Positions 14,063 to 22,950 of a stretch of 35,051 bases of DNA are shown in pieces. Each line of letters opens with the position of its first letter. Positions within the stretch are counted from its first letter, which is position 1. Made by a program: the position numbers and the translations under genes. The notes under the pieces were generated by a model, which saw nothing but the letters and a program-made list of their open reading frames with translations, made no database searches and was not told the origin of the DNA. The stretch covers positions 1-35,051 of the forward strand of contig JACPRB010000289.1 of assembly GCA_016190155.1 (NCBI GenBank), written 5' to 3'. Source of the DNA: Planctomycetota bacterium (lineage in GTDB: Bacteria; Planctomycetota; MHYJ01; JACPRB01).

Positions 14063-16681
14063 ATGTCATTGAATCCGCCGACGTATCACCCCGGCCTTCG
14101 CGTCCGACTCCTCCTGCTGGTCTTGCTCGCCGTGCTCCCCGCCCTCGCGGTCATCGTCTACTCCGGGATCGAGCACCGCACCCTCGCCGTGCATCACGCC
14201 CAGATCGAGGCGCTTCGCGTGGCCCACGTCGCCGGCCAGGAGCACAGCCGCGCCTTCGACGACGCGCGCAATCTCCTCCGATCCCTCTCGCAAATCCCTT
14301 CCATCCGGCGGCGCGACTGGACGGAGACCACCGGCATCCTTGAGAATGTCCTGCGCGAGAACCCCTTGTACGCCAATCTCGGCGTGATCCTCCCCAACGG
14401 GACCCTCGTCTGCAGCGCGCACATCGCGCCAAGCCGCCTGGACCTCGCCGACCGGGCCTACCTGCAACGCGCGCTCCAAACGCGCCGATTCGCCATGGGC
14501 GACTACCAAATCGGGCGCGCTACAGGCCGACCGACCGTGAACGTGGCCTATCCCCTCCTCGACAAGAAGGGCGAGGTCGACGTCGTCCTCTTCGCCGCCC
14601 TCGACTTGAAGGCCCCGAAGGAGCATCTCGTGTCCACGCACTTCGACACGGAGGCCGTCGTCTGGATCATCGATTCAAAAGGGACGCTGCTCTTCCGCGA
14701 TCCCCCCGAACCCAAGTGGATCGGGAACTCCTTGGCCGATCGCCCGTTCATCCAGACCGTTCTGCGCGAACACGAGGGCACCACACAAGCCGAGGGCCGT
14801 GACGGGCAACCCGCGATCTTCGCCTTCCTCCCCCTGATTCCCGACACTTCCACCCAGCGCGCCTATCTGGTGGTGGAGAACTCCACGGCCTCCGCCTTCG
14901 CCGACGTTCGCCGGACCCTCGTCCGAAACCTCGCCGTTCTCCTCGGGACGACCTTGCTGGCGCTCGTCATCGCCTGGTTCGCGGGAAACGCCTTCGTCCT
15001 GAGGCGCATCAACACGCTTGCCGCCACGGCCGCCCGTATGAGCGCCGGCAACCTCGACGCGCACATCGGCCCCGATTACGGCCCGGCGGAAATCGGCGAA
15101 CTCGAACGCGCCTTCGACTCGATGGCCGCCGCGCTGGCCCGGCGCGACCAAGAGGTGCGCGAAGCCGAGGCCAAGTACCGCTCCCTCGTCGAGGAATCGC
15201 CCGTCGTCATGTACATCGCCGATCCGACCGGACCGGCGCGCTACGTCAGTCCCCAGTTCGAGGTGTTCACGGGCTATCCCGCCGCACAATGGACGACGGA
15301 GCCGGATTTCTGGCATCGCATCATCCATCCGGACGATCGCGATCGCGTCGTTGCGGAGTACCGCCGCTGCGTCGAAGAGAACCAGCGACTCGTCAGCGAG
15401 TACCGCCTGGTGTGCCGCGACGACAAGACGCGCTGGTTTCGCGACACGGGCATCCCCGTCGCCAAGGACGGCCGGCACCTCATCCGCGGATTTCTCGTCG
15501 ACATCACCGATCGCAAGCGCGTCGAGGAGCAGTTCCACCAGGCCCAGAAGATGGAGGCCATTGGCCGCCTGGCGGGCAGCGTCGCCCATGATTTCAACAA
15601 CCTCCTGACCGTCATCGGCGGCTACACCCAGCTCTTGCTGGCGCGATTCGCCCCCTCCGATCCGCTGACCGCGCCGCTTCAGGAGGTCCATCAGGCGGCC
15701 CAGCGAGCCGCTTCGCTCACCCGGCGCCTGCTCGCCTTCAGCCGCAAGCAGGCCGTGCGAACCGTCATCCTCGATCTCAACGTCGTCCTCGAGCAGATGA
15801 AGAACATGTTGCAGCGCCTGATGGGCGAGCAGATACAACTCTCCCTGCGCTGCGCGCCGCAAATCTCGCCGATCCTGGCCGACCCCGGCCAGATCGAGCA
15901 GGTGGTCATGAATCTCACCGTCAACGCGCGGGATGCCATGCCCGGCGGCGGCATGCTCTCCATCGAGACCCGCAACATGGAGCTCGACGAAACCTACGCC
16001 CGCGAGAACGTCGGGGTGCGTCCCGGCTCCTACGTCCTGCTCAGCGTCACGGACAACGGAACCGGAATGAACGCCGACACCAAGGCGCACCTCTTCGAGC
16101 CGTTCTTCACGACCAAGGAGCCTGGCAAAGGCACCGGACTCGGGCTTTCCACGGTCTACGGCATCGTCCAACATGCCGGCGGACACATCAACGTATACAG
16201 CGAGCTCGGCAAAGGTACCGCCTTCAAGATCTACTTCCCGCGAAGCGCGGAAACCGCCCCGTCCGCGGCATCGCCCGCGGAACCTCCCCCTGCCGGCGGC
16301 TCGGAGACCATCCTTCTGGCGGAGGACGACGCGCAGTTGCGCACCTTCGTCCACTCCACCCTCACCAATCACGGATACAAGGTCTTCGAGGCCCCCGACG
16401 GGCAGCAGGCGCTGCAGGCGAGCCAGGCCTACCAGGACCGCATCCACCTTCTGCTGACCGACACGATCATGCCCCGCATGGACGGCATCGCGCTGGCGAA
16501 GGCCGTCATCGCCCAGCGCCCGGGCATCCGCATCCTCTGCATGTCCGGCTATACGGAGGAATGCGCGCGCCATCAGCCGCAGCTGCCCGAGGGCAGCGGC
16601 TTCATGGCCAAACCCTTCACCTCCGACCAGCTCGTCCGAAGGGTGCGCCAAATGCTCGACGGCCGGCCGGCGGAATCCTGA
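14063..16681 (+). CDS. Hybrid sensor histidine kinase (Cache-HAMP-PAS-HK-REC)
   Basis: An 872-residue membrane sensor. Membrane spans at about 14-33 and 289-312 enclose a periplasmic Cache-like sensor region. HAMP (about 313-362), PAS (about 370-490, [20 protein letters not shown] following), the phospho-acceptor His509 in AHDFNNLL, and an HATPase domain with [17 protein letters not shown] and [11 protein letters not shown] come next. A C-terminal receiver domain has acidic residues EDD (754-756), phospho-Asp800 (LLTDTIMP) and Lys850. It probably senses a small extracellular ligand and phosphorylates an internal receiver, then a separate partner. The ATG at 14063 is 66 bases after parA. Confidence 0.95.
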   Translation: MSLNPPTYHPGLRVRLLLLVLLAVLPALAVIVYSGIEHRTLAVHHAQIEALRVAHVAGQEHSRAFDDARNLLRSLSQIPSIRRRDWTETTGILENVLRENPLYANLGVILPNGTLVCSAHIAPSRLDLADRAYLQRALQTRRFAMGDYQIGRATGRPTVNVAYPLLDKKGEVDVVLFAALDLKAPKEHLVSTHFDTEAVVWIIDSKGTLLFRDPPEPKWIGNSLADRPFIQTVLREHEGTTQAEGRDGQPAIFAFLPLIPDTSTQRAYLVVENSTASAFADVRRTLVRNLAVLLGTTLLALVIAWFAGNAFVLRRINTLAATAARMSAGNLDAHIGPDYGPAEIGELERAFDSMAAALARRDQEVREAEAKYRSLVEESPVVMYIADPTGPARYVSPQFEVFTGYPAAQWTTEPDFWHRIIHPDDRDRVVAEYRRCVEENQRLVSEYRLVCRDDKTRWFRDTGIPVAKDGRHLIRGFLVDITDRKRVEEQFHQAQKMEAIGRLAGSVAHDFNNLLTVIGGYTQLLLARFAPSDPLTAPLQEVHQAAQRAASLTRRLLAFSRKQAVRTVILDLNVVLEQMKNMLQRLMGEQIQLSLRCAPQISPILADPGQIEQVVMNLTVNARDAMPGGGMLSIETRNMELDETYARENVGVRPGSYVLLSVTDNGTGMNADTKAHLFEPFFTTKEPGKGTGLGLSTVYGIVQHAGGHINVYSELGKGTAFKIYFPRSAETAPSAASPAEPPPAGGSETILLAEDDAQLRTFVHSTLTNHGYKVFEAPDGQQALQASQAYQDRIHLLLTDTIMPRMDGIALAKAVIAQRPGIRILCMSGYTEECARHQPQLPEGSGFMAKPFTSDQLVRRVRQMLDGRPAES

Positions 16682-16692
16682 GAAACTCGCCG

Positions 16693-16715
16693 CCGGTTCG
16701 ACAAGCTCACCACAA
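16693..16715 (+). repeat. Short interspersed phrase CGGTTCGACAAGCTCACCAC
   Basis: Resembles the TTCGACAAGCTCA phrase that recurs in intergenic DNA of many bacterial genomes. Only one copy is seen here, so its status as a repeat rests on general knowledge. Confidence 0.35.
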
Positions 16716-16756
16716 GTGCGTTTCTCGGCTCGCTCTGAGGCTGCAATCCGTCTGCT

Positions 16757-16779
16757 CAGAGTCCTCTGGGTCCTCAACC
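16757..16779 (-). repeat. Nine-base-period GAGGAC-type array
   Basis: Plus strand CAGAGTCCT, CTGGGTCCT, CAACC, with GTCCT cores spaced 9 bases apart; related to the arrays at 5361 and 30171. It lies between the histidine kinase gene and the HAD phosphatase gene. Confidence 0.5.
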
Positions 16780-16822
16780 TCAACCGCGCCGAAAGCCCTA
16801 CTCAAACCGCCACACCCACCGT

Positions 16823-16828
16823 TACAAT
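16823..16828 (+). promoter_or_regulatory. Putative -10 of HAD phosphatase gene
   Basis: TACAAT ends 8 bases before the ATG at 16837, and no Shine-Dalgarno precedes the ATG. This suggests a leaderless or nearly leaderless message. No clear -35 is visible. Confidence 0.4.
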
Positions 16829-16836
16829 CCTGCACC

Positions 16837-17727
16837 ATGTCGCTTCCCCTGGCCGCATCCTTGGGCGGTTCTCTCATCGTCATCGGCGTCGTGCTGCTGA
16901 TCTCCCTCCTGCTCCTTCTCGCCGACCGGCTGGTGCTCACGCCCCGCGCGCGGCTCACTGTTGACGACGTCGTCACCAAGGCGGGACAACCCATCCGATT
17001 GCGTGCCCTCGTCGAGCGCGACATCCTGCCCTTTCTCGATCCCCCCCTCCCCGCCAAGGAAGTCGTCTTCCACCTCGTCGAGTCGTCCGGCCGGCGCGCC
17101 GTCGGATCGGCCAGGACGAACGCGAACGGGATCGCGGAGATCGCCCGCCCGCCCGCCGAATCCCACGGGCGCTCGCGTTACGTTGCCACCCTCCAGGACT
17201 CCCTCAAGGCCGACGACGCGGAGCTCATCGTGGACGTCCTGAGCCCCGAGACACCGGTGCTCGTCATCGACATCGACCGGACGATCGCCGACGCCAGCTC
17301 CATCGGCCAAGCCCTTCGCGAGAACCGCCGCATCCGCGCCGTCGCCGGCGCCCCTGAAGCCTTGCGTACGCTCGCTTCTCGGTTCGCCCTGGTCTTTCTC
17401 ACGGCACGCGACCACGTCTTCCGCGCCAAGACCATCGAGTGGCTCCAATCCAACGGCTTTCCCGAAGCGCCCGTCCTGCTGCGCGGCAAACGCTACTGGC
17501 GGCAGAAGGCCGAGGATTACAAGCGCGAACGCCTCGCCCAAATGGCCGCCCACGTCACGCTGACCGCCGGCGTAGGGGACCTGCCCGCGGACGCACGCGT
17601 GTATCGGGAACGCTCGATGCGCGCCTACCTCATCGGACGCGCGAAAGCGGACGGCGCGATCACCCTTCACGACTGGAACGCGATTCTGGAGGACCTCCGA
17701 CAGAGTCCCGCGACGCAGGGCAACTGA
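16837..17727 (+). CDS. Membrane-anchored HAD-superfamily phosphatase (LNS2/lipin-like)
   Basis: A 296-residue protein with an N-terminal membrane span (about 5-29), a beta-rich middle segment with ASRTNANGIAEI-like features of carrier domains, and a HAD-type phosphatase domain. HAD motif I is VLVIDIDRTIADAS (DxD nucleophile; the usual glycine of DxDGT is Arg here). VFLTARDHVFRAKTIEWL and FPEAPVLL resemble the lipin/LNS2 and App1 families, which act on phosphatidate. The ATG is supported by TACAAT 8 bases upstream. Its stop is 1 base from the convergent comEC stop. Substrate is inferred only. Confidence 0.75.
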   Translation: MSLPLAASLGGSLIVIGVVLLISLLLLLADRLVLTPRARLTVDDVVTKAGQPIRLRALVERDILPFLDPPLPAKEVVFHLVESSGRRAVGSARTNANGIAEIARPPAESHGRSRYVATLQDSLKADDAELIVDVLSPETPVLVIDIDRTIADASSIGQALRENRRIRAVAGAPEALRTLASRFALVFLTARDHVFRAKTIEWLQSNGFPEAPVLLRGKRYWRQKAEDYKRERLAQMAAHVTLTAGVGDLPADARVYRERSMRAYLIGRAKADGAITLHDWNAILEDLRQSPATQGN

Positions 17728-17728
17728 G

Positions 17729-20089
17729 TCACCGCCCCAGAAACGTCTCCACCCTCGCCCCCTCCGGTCCGAAACAAATCTCCACGCATCCGTGCCGCCC
17801 CGTCGTATAGACCTCGCACTTCTCGCGCAGAGGCTCCACCACCTCCGCCGCGGAATACCCCTCGGGAGCGCTCACCAAAGCGATCCTCGGCCTCACCGCC
17901 GCCGCCAACGCCTCGTGCAAATCCTGACGCTTCCCGTGGTGCGGCAGCATGAGGACCTCCGTCCCCAACGCATCCCCGAACGTCAGCAGCTCCTCCGTCC
18001 CACGCTCCTCGATGTCGCCCGTCACCAGCACGCGCCCCTCCAACCGCATGACGATCGACGTATCGTTGGCCGCCGTCTCGCCCCCGAACTTCGCCCACAC
18101 CGGCGGTCCGAACACCTCGATCCCCGGCGCGAAGCGTACCGGCTCACGTCCCGCCCGCTCCACGCGCACCACGTCGATCCCCGACGGCAATTCCGCCGCG
18201 AATCCCCGCGGCACCACGATACGACGCACCCCCATCCGTTCGATGAGGCTGCGCGCGCCGTTGATGTGGTCCGCATCCGCGTGCGACAGCACCAGCGTGT
18301 CCACGCGTCGTATCCCGCGCGACCACAGATACGGCGCCACCACCGTCGCGCCCACATCCCGATGATTCAAACTCCCGCAATCGAACACGAGATTGCGGCC
18401 GTCAGGCCACTCCGCATACACCGCGCTGCCGCGTCCCACATCGACCATCGCTACGAAGAACCCCTCCGGCCGCTCTCGAACGAATGCCGGAATCGCCAGC
18501 CATACCGCGAGCAGCGCGCAGCACCACGGACGAACGCCCTCCGGCTTGGCGCGCGCCCATGCCGTCCACCCCGTCAACGCCACGTAATACGACGCCAGCG
18601 CCCACCCCGGCAACGCGGGAGAGAACGCGAATGAGCCGGGCAACCGCGTCAAGAGCGCGGACGCCCCCGCGATCGCGTCCAACGTCACCCCCGCCGTCCA
18701 CCCCAACGCGTCCGCCAGCGGTCCGGCGATCGGCGCGACCACGAACAACGTCACGCCGAGCGCGACTTCCAGGAGCATCAGCGGCACGAGCGTAAGGTTC
18801 GCCACCAGGATGATCGGCGTCACGAAGTGGAAGTTCGACAGCACGATCGGAGCGGTCGCCAACCATGCCGCGAGCGAGATGGCCAGCACCCCGCGCGCCC
18901 AGCGAACGACCCTGTTGCCTCCCACCGCCGCGACGTCATGGAAGATCGGCGTCACCAGGAGAATCCCCAGGACCGCCAGGAACGAAAGCTGAAAGCCCGG
19001 CAGGAACACCTGCGTCGGATCCACCAAGGCGATCCCCAGCGCCGCCGCCGAAAGCGCGTTGACCGAATCGGCGCGCCGCCACACCAGATACGCGCCCAAC
19101 CAGAGGACGACCATCAAGAACGCCCGGACCACCGATACCTGCCAGCCCGACAGCGCCGTATACACGAACAGCACGAGGATGACGATCCCATGCTGCGGTC
19201 GCCCGCGAACCCCGGCCAGCGTCAGCGCCCCCGCCACCAGCAAGAGCACGATCGCCAGATTCTGGCCTGAGATCGCCAGGAAGTGAGCCGTCCCGCTCTT
19301 CTGCAGGCTCTCCACCAACTCCTCCGGAAGATTCTCGCGCGATCCGATGACCAGCGCCGACAACAACGCCGCCGCGTCCGGCCGCGCGTGCCGATAAAAC
19401 GTCCCGCGCACGCCGTCGCGCGCCTGCTCGATGGCCGCGCCGACGTCGACGAGGGACGGGCCGTTCACCACCCTCCACTCGTCGCGCGCGCCCACGACCA
19501 GGATGGCCCCGATGCCCTCTCGGGCGAGGATCGCGCGCGGATCCGCACCTCCCGGATTGCTCTGCGGGCGCGGGTGCCGCAGCTTCCCGCCGACCGCCAC
19601 TTCCTCGCCGCCGATGAGCCGCACCTCGCGATCGTAGAACTGCACCCGCACTCGGCCCGTCACGCCGGGCATCCCGTCGATCCCCACGATCTCCATCGGG
19701 AACGAGCCGGACGCGCGCTCGTCGTGTCGCTCGGTCGTTTCCTCCAGCGCCACCGCCCGCTCCCGGTAGAGCCGCGGACGTTCCAACACGATCCCTCGGA
19801 CGCGCACGCGTCCCTCCGGCAGCGTCGCGCGCGACACGTCCGTTGCCGGCACGAACTCCGCGATCTCCTGTCGCACGAACCCGAGGGCGAATCCGAGGAA
19901 GAACACCCCCACCGACGCGCCCCGTCGAAGCAGGATCGATACCGTAACCAGCGCCGCGCCGGACACGCCGATCGCCGCCGTCCAAGGCCAAGGCACGTGC
20001 GTTTGCGAGGAGACGACGATTCCCACGATCAATGCCGGCGCCGCCACCGTCAAGGGTCGAGCCCGAGCATACTCGACGAAGCGATGCAC
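17729..20089 (-). CDS. comEC: ComEC/Rec2 DNA-uptake channel protein
   Basis: About 786 residues from the GTG at 20089; an ATG at 20134 in frame would add 15 residues but overlap the divergent sigma gene. The N-terminal region resembles DUF4131 with several membrane spans, the middle carries the competence-domain helices (SGQNLAIVLLLVAGALTL, YTALSGWQVSVVRAFLMV), and the C-terminus is a metallo-beta-lactamase-like domain (LSHADADH, LVTGDIEE, MLPHHGKRQD). It should form the inner-membrane channel for single-stranded DNA in natural transformation. CATAAT lies 7 bases before the GTG. No other competence gene is seen here. Confidence 0.9.
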   Translation of the reverse strand: MHRFVEYARARPLTVAAPALIVGIVVSSQTHVPWPWTAAIGVSGAALVTVSILLRRGASVGVFFLGFALGFVRQEIAEFVPATDVSRATLPEGRVRVRGIVLERPRLYRERAVALEETTERHDERASGSFPMEIVGIDGMPGVTGRVRVQFYDREVRLIGGEEVAVGGKLRHPRPQSNPGGADPRAILAREGIGAILVVGARDEWRVVNGPSLVDVGAAIEQARDGVRGTFYRHARPDAAALLSALVIGSRENLPEELVESLQKSGTAHFLAISGQNLAIVLLLVAGALTLAGVRGRPQHGIVILVLFVYTALSGWQVSVVRAFLMVVLWLGAYLVWRRADSVNALSAAALGIALVDPTQVFLPGFQLSFLAVLGILLVTPIFHDVAAVGGNRVVRWARGVLAISLAAWLATAPIVLSNFHFVTPIILVANLTLVPLMLLEVALGVTLFVVAPIAGPLADALGWTAGVTLDAIAGASALLTRLPGSFAFSPALPGWALASYYVALTGWTAWARAKPEGVRPWCCALLAVWLAIPAFVRERPEGFFVAMVDVGRGSAVYAEWPDGRNLVFDCGSLNHRDVGATVVAPYLWSRGIRRVDTLVLSHADADHINGARSLIERMGVRRIVVPRGFAAELPSGIDVVRVERAGREPVRFAPGIEVFGPPVWAKFGGETAANDTSIVMRLEGRVLVTGDIEERGTEELLTFGDALGTEVLMLPHHGKRQDLHEALAAAVRPRIALVSAPEGYSAAEVVEPLREKCEVYTTGRHGCVEICFGPEGARVETFLGR

Positions 20090-20096
20090 GGCGCGA

Positions 20097-20102
20097 ATTA
20101 TG
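20097..20102 (-). promoter_or_regulatory. Putative -10 of comEC
   Basis: On the minus strand CATAAT is followed by TCGCGCC and then GTG. The 7-base gap implies a leaderless mRNA and supports the GTG at 20089 as the start. Confidence 0.4.
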
Positions 20103-20132
20103 GCACAATAATCGACGCGCCGCGACGTTGTC

Positions 20133-20663
20133 ATGAATGAGAGAACGATGCAAGACCTCGTAAGAGGCCTCCAGGCCGGGGAGGCCCGGGCCTATGAGAG
20201 GTTGGTGCGGGAGTACGGCGACCGGATCCACCGGTTCGTGCGCCGCATGGTCGGCGACCAGCAGGCCGACGACGTGACGCAGGAAGCGTTTGCCCGCATC
20301 CATCGCTCGATCGCGTCGTACGTGCCCGGCGGCACGTTCGACTCCTGGCTCTTTACCATCGCGAACAACCTGTGCATGGACGTGCTCCGCCGGAAGCGTC
20401 GCGAGCGCACGCTCGAGGAGGCCCGCGAGCCGTCCGTCGTTTCGCGGGATCCCGCAGAGCAGCGCGAACTGCAGGAAGCGATTCTCCGGGCCGTCGACCG
20501 GCTTCCGGACGACCTCAAGCAGGTCTTCCTCCTGCGCGAGGAGGCGGGGGTACCCTTCAAGGAGATCGCGCGAATCCTCGGGTGCCCGCTCAACACGGCG
20601 CTGGGTCGCATGCACTACGCGATGGAACATCTGCGGGCATCGCTGAAGGCTTTTCGAGACTGA
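20133..20663 (+). CDS. ECF-type RNA polymerase sigma factor (second)
   Basis: A 176-residue ECF sigma factor. Region 2 includes DDVTQEAFARIHRSI and TFDSWLFTIANNLCMDVLRR; region 4 includes FKEIARILGCPLNTALGRMH. It is followed after 2 bases by a zf-HC2 anti-sigma gene, so it is the regulator of the second module, with a secreted coiled-coil protein as third gene. An in-frame ATG at 20148 (MQDLVRG) is an alternative start. It is divergent from comEC, the two start codons only 43 bases apart. Confidence 0.92.
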   Translation: MNERTMQDLVRGLQAGEARAYERLVREYGDRIHRFVRRMVGDQQADDVTQEAFARIHRSIASYVPGGTFDSWLFTIANNLCMDVLRRKRRERTLEEAREPSVVSRDPAEQRELQEAILRAVDRLPDDLKQVFLLREEAGVPFKEIARILGCPLNTALGRMHYAMEHLRASLKAFRD

Positions 20664-20665
20664 CG

Positions 20666-21145
20666 ATGGAGTGTGAACGATTCATATCGGAGAAGCTCCT
20701 GCTCGCGCACGGCGAGCTCGATCGTGCACCCGACTTACAGACGCATCTGGCTCAGTGCGTTGGCTGCCGCGCCGACGTCGAGGAGATGCGTGAAGTGGCG
20801 CGGCGCTACCGGGAGGCGTCCTCCGAAGCGATGCCGGCGGCGCTGCGCGAGCGCATCCTCGCGATCCCGCCGCTGCCGCGGCGCCCTCCGATGTGGCAGC
20901 GCGCGTGGCCCGCGGTTGCGGCGGCGGTGCTCCTGGCCGTGCTCGCGTTCCTGCTGTTCGGCCCGTCCGAACGCCGCGCGCCCGATCTGACCGCGAACCT
21001 CCCCCTCGAATGGGCGCCCTCGGCGACGGCCCCCGCTCCCATGGCCGAGGAACCGGCCCCGATCTCCCTGCCGGCCTTCGGCATCGACGATCGACTGCGG
21101 GCGCTCAAGGAGAGAATCGATATTCCCAAAGAAAATGAATGGTAA
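20666..21145 (+). CDS. Membrane anti-sigma factor with zf-HC2 domain (second)
   Basis: A 159-residue protein. The N-terminal zinc-finger domain carries HLAQCVGC (HxxxCxxC); a membrane span lies at about 77-95 (WPAVAAAVLLAVLAFLLFG); the outer part is about 60 residues, proline/alanine-rich with a charged end. It should sequester the ECF factor encoded 2 bases upstream. The ATG at 20666 is chosen because homology starts at MECERFISEKLL; the frame stays open upstream over the sigma gene. Confidence 0.87.
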   Translation: MECERFISEKLLLAHGELDRAPDLQTHLAQCVGCRADVEEMREVARRYREASSEAMPAALRERILAIPPLPRRPPMWQRAWPAVAAAVLLAVLAFLLFGPSERRAPDLTANLPLEWAPSATAPAPMAEEPAPISLPAFGIDDRLRALKERIDIPKENEW

Positions 21146-21156
21146 AGGAGACCCTC

Positions 21157-21882
21157 ATGTTGCACCTGGCATGCGCCTTGTTCATTCTGTGCCCCCCTCT
21201 CGCCCAAGACGAACCTCCGCAACCTCCACAACGCGAAGACCTGCACAAACCGGAGGAGGAGGTTCTCAAGAAGATCGATGAGACCGAACGGGCGCTGCGC
21301 GAAACCGACAATGCGAAGCGTCGCGCGGAGCTTGAAGCACAACTGCGCCGCCTTCGACGACACCTGGAGGAGCTGCGCCATCCGCAGCCTCCCCCGCTTC
21401 CCGGCCGCGACATGGATGAACACCTGCGCATGCTCGACGAAATCAAGGAATACGCCCGCGAATTCGAGCCCGAGGCCTTCCGCCGGCTGCAGCGATTCCT
21501 CGAGCACGCCCGCACGGAAGAAGCCCACCCGATGCTGAACGACCTGCGCCGCCGCATGCAGGAGCTGCGCGAGATGCGCCAGCGCCATCCCGACGAGTTC
21601 GAACGCCGTCAGAAGATCGCGGCCGCCGAGCGCGAGGCGTGGGACCTGGCCGACCGCTTCCGGAAGGCCGAAGGCGAGGAGCGCGGGCGTCTCAAGGAAC
21701 AGCTCGCCGGGGCCCTCTCCAAAGTCTTCGACATGCGCGAGGAAGCGCGCGGCCGCGAGCTGGCGGAACTCGAAGGACGCGTCATGGAGCTGCGCGAGAC
21801 GCTCGCCAAGCGCCGCGAGAACAAGGCCAAGATCGTCGAGAAGCGCGCGCAGGAGATGCTCGGCGAGGAGTACGAGTGGTGA
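21157..21882 (+). CDS. Secreted coiled-coil protein of ECF module
   Basis: A 241-residue protein with a short signal peptide (MLHLACALFILCPPLAQDE) and then an almost continuous heptad-like charged helix rich in E, R, L and K to the end. The ATG at 21157 is chosen because AAAGGAG lies 6 bases upstream; an ATG at 21139 overlaps the anti-sigma stop and has no such site. As the third gene of a sigma/anti-sigma set it may be a periplasmic sensor of the signal, like heavy-metal-sensor-type proteins of other ECF clusters, but no specific family was recognised. A palindromic repeat lies 48 bases downstream. Confidence 0.78.
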   Translation: MLHLACALFILCPPLAQDEPPQPPQREDLHKPEEEVLKKIDETERALRETDNAKRRAELEAQLRRLRRHLEELRHPQPPPLPGRDMDEHLRMLDEIKEYAREFEPEAFRRLQRFLEHARTEEAHPMLNDLRRRMQELREMRQRHPDEFERRQKIAAAEREAWDLADRFRKAEGEERGRLKEQLAGALSKVFDMREEARGRELAELEGRVMELRETLAKRRENKAKIVEKRAQEMLGEEYEW

Positions 21883-21930
21883 GTCGTCAACCTCACCTTG
21901 GCCGGTGACGGACAGGAAACGGCTGACAGA

Positions 21931-22105
21931 CCAGGCCAGTCGCCTGAGTATCTCTGAGGAAGCCGGGGAACCAGGAAAGGAAGTCGGTCGTCCTATCCTT
22001 CGGTCTTCCTCCTGGCTTCCTGGCTTCCTCAGAGTATTCTCCGGACGGAAAACGGAGGATCCCCGAGTTCGATTGCGGTCGCCGCGCTGGGTCCTCCGTG
22101 TCCTC
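21931..22105 (-). repeat. Dispersed palindromic element, copy B
   Basis: Reverse-complement match to 5390-5563 over about 175 bases (about 94% by eye). The palindromic core is at about 21955-22031. Several of the differences fall in the hairpin arms. It lies in the 3' flank of the coiled-coil gene, and its GAGGAC-bearing end is at 22105. Confidence 0.85.
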
Positions 22106-22147
22106 TGGTGCCCTCAGCGCCCCTCACCCGTGCCCCGTTTGGTTGCG

Positions 22148-22191
22148 GCTCCCCTCTGTTTCCTCGCACAACCCCGGATTGAACCGTGCCC
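22148..22191 (+). repeat. 44-base dispersed repeat, copy 2
   Basis: Matches 13041-13084 at 41 of 44 positions in the same orientation; 63 bases upstream of the redoxin ATG. Confidence 0.8.
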
Positions 22192-22254
22192 GGAAATCGG
22201 CACGGCACAAATCTCCTTCCCCCAACAGCCCCCTCGCCTTACACTCTCGATCCC

Positions 22255-22950
22255 ATGATCAAGAAAGGCGATCGGCTGCCGTTCTTCCGCCTGGCCACCC
22301 TCGGCGGCACCTCCGTCTCCCGCGACGACCTCCAGGGTCGACCCGCGCTGTATTTCGGTTGGGCCAGCTGGGATCCGTCCCGCGAGACTCTCCCGGCCCT
22401 CCAAGCCTTCGCCGAACGCCAACGCGATCGCATCCAAGTCGTCACCATCGCGTTCGACGTTCAAGGCCCTGACCATCCCATGCGATATTTGCGCGCCGCC
22501 CGTTTCTCCTTCGCCGCTCTCATCGACGCCTCCTGCGAGCTCTCCCGCCTCTGGGGCGTCACGTCCATTCCCTTCGCCGTCGCCGCCGATGCCGACGCCA
22601 TCATCCGACTTGTCACGGACGAATCGCCTCCCTCGTTCCTCGAACAGGTGCCGGCCGCGCTCGCCAAGAAGGCGGACAAGGTTCCGCCCGAACGCAAGAT
22701 CACGCATCCCCAACCGGATTTCGAGATCCTCCTGCAGTCCTGCACGAACCTCCTGGGGCGTGGACGCAAGGAAGAAGCCCTCGTCGCCCTGCAGCAGGCG
22801 ATGGCGCTGGACCCGGCGAACGACCTCGTCCGAAAACAGATGTGGGCCGTCGCCCACCCCGAGCGCTTCTACCAGGGCGCAATCGATCTCGCCTGGCAGA
22901 AAGCGCAGGAAGACGCCACCCGAACCGTGAAACCCAAGAAACGCCCATGA
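22255..22950 (+). CDS. Redoxin/TlpA-like protein lacking active-site cysteines
   Basis: A 231-residue protein. The first 140 residues match the AhpC/TSA-redoxin fold: FFRLATLGG, then GWASWDPSRETLPAL where active members read WCPPC, and TSIPF with the cis-proline. Both catalytic cysteines are missing (Asp and Ser occupy the site), so it cannot be a normal thiol oxidoreductase. The C-terminal part has a TPR-like helical hairpin (KEEALVALQQAMALDPANDL). The gene overlaps the M14 peptidase gene by ATGA and is probably translated with it. TACACT lies 9 bases before the ATG. Confidence 0.8.
   Translation: MIKKGDRLPFFRLATLGGTSVSRDDLQGRPALYFGWASWDPSRETLPALQAFAERQRDRIQVVTIAFDVQGPDHPMRYLRAARFSFAALIDASCELSRLWGVTSIPFAVAADADAIIRLVTDESPPSFLEQVPAALAKKADKVPPERKITHPQPDFEILLQSCTNLLGRGRKEEALVALQQAMALDPANDLVRKQMWAVAHPERFYQGAIDLAWQKAQEDATRTVKPKKRP

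Larger units (their letters stand above)
21883..22254. other. Repeat-bearing intergenic region
   Basis: About 370 bases between the coiled-coil gene and the redoxin gene. It holds copy B of the palindromic element, a 9-base-period GTCCTC stretch (about 22089-22115), and copy 2 of the 44-base repeat. No gene was recognised. TACACT (22240-22245) lies 9 bases before the next ATG. Confidence 0.6.

Noticed and set aside
14675-16783. Long minus-strand open frame over the histidine kinase
   Set aside because: Shadow of a clear multi-domain plus-strand gene; composition typical of antisense reading.
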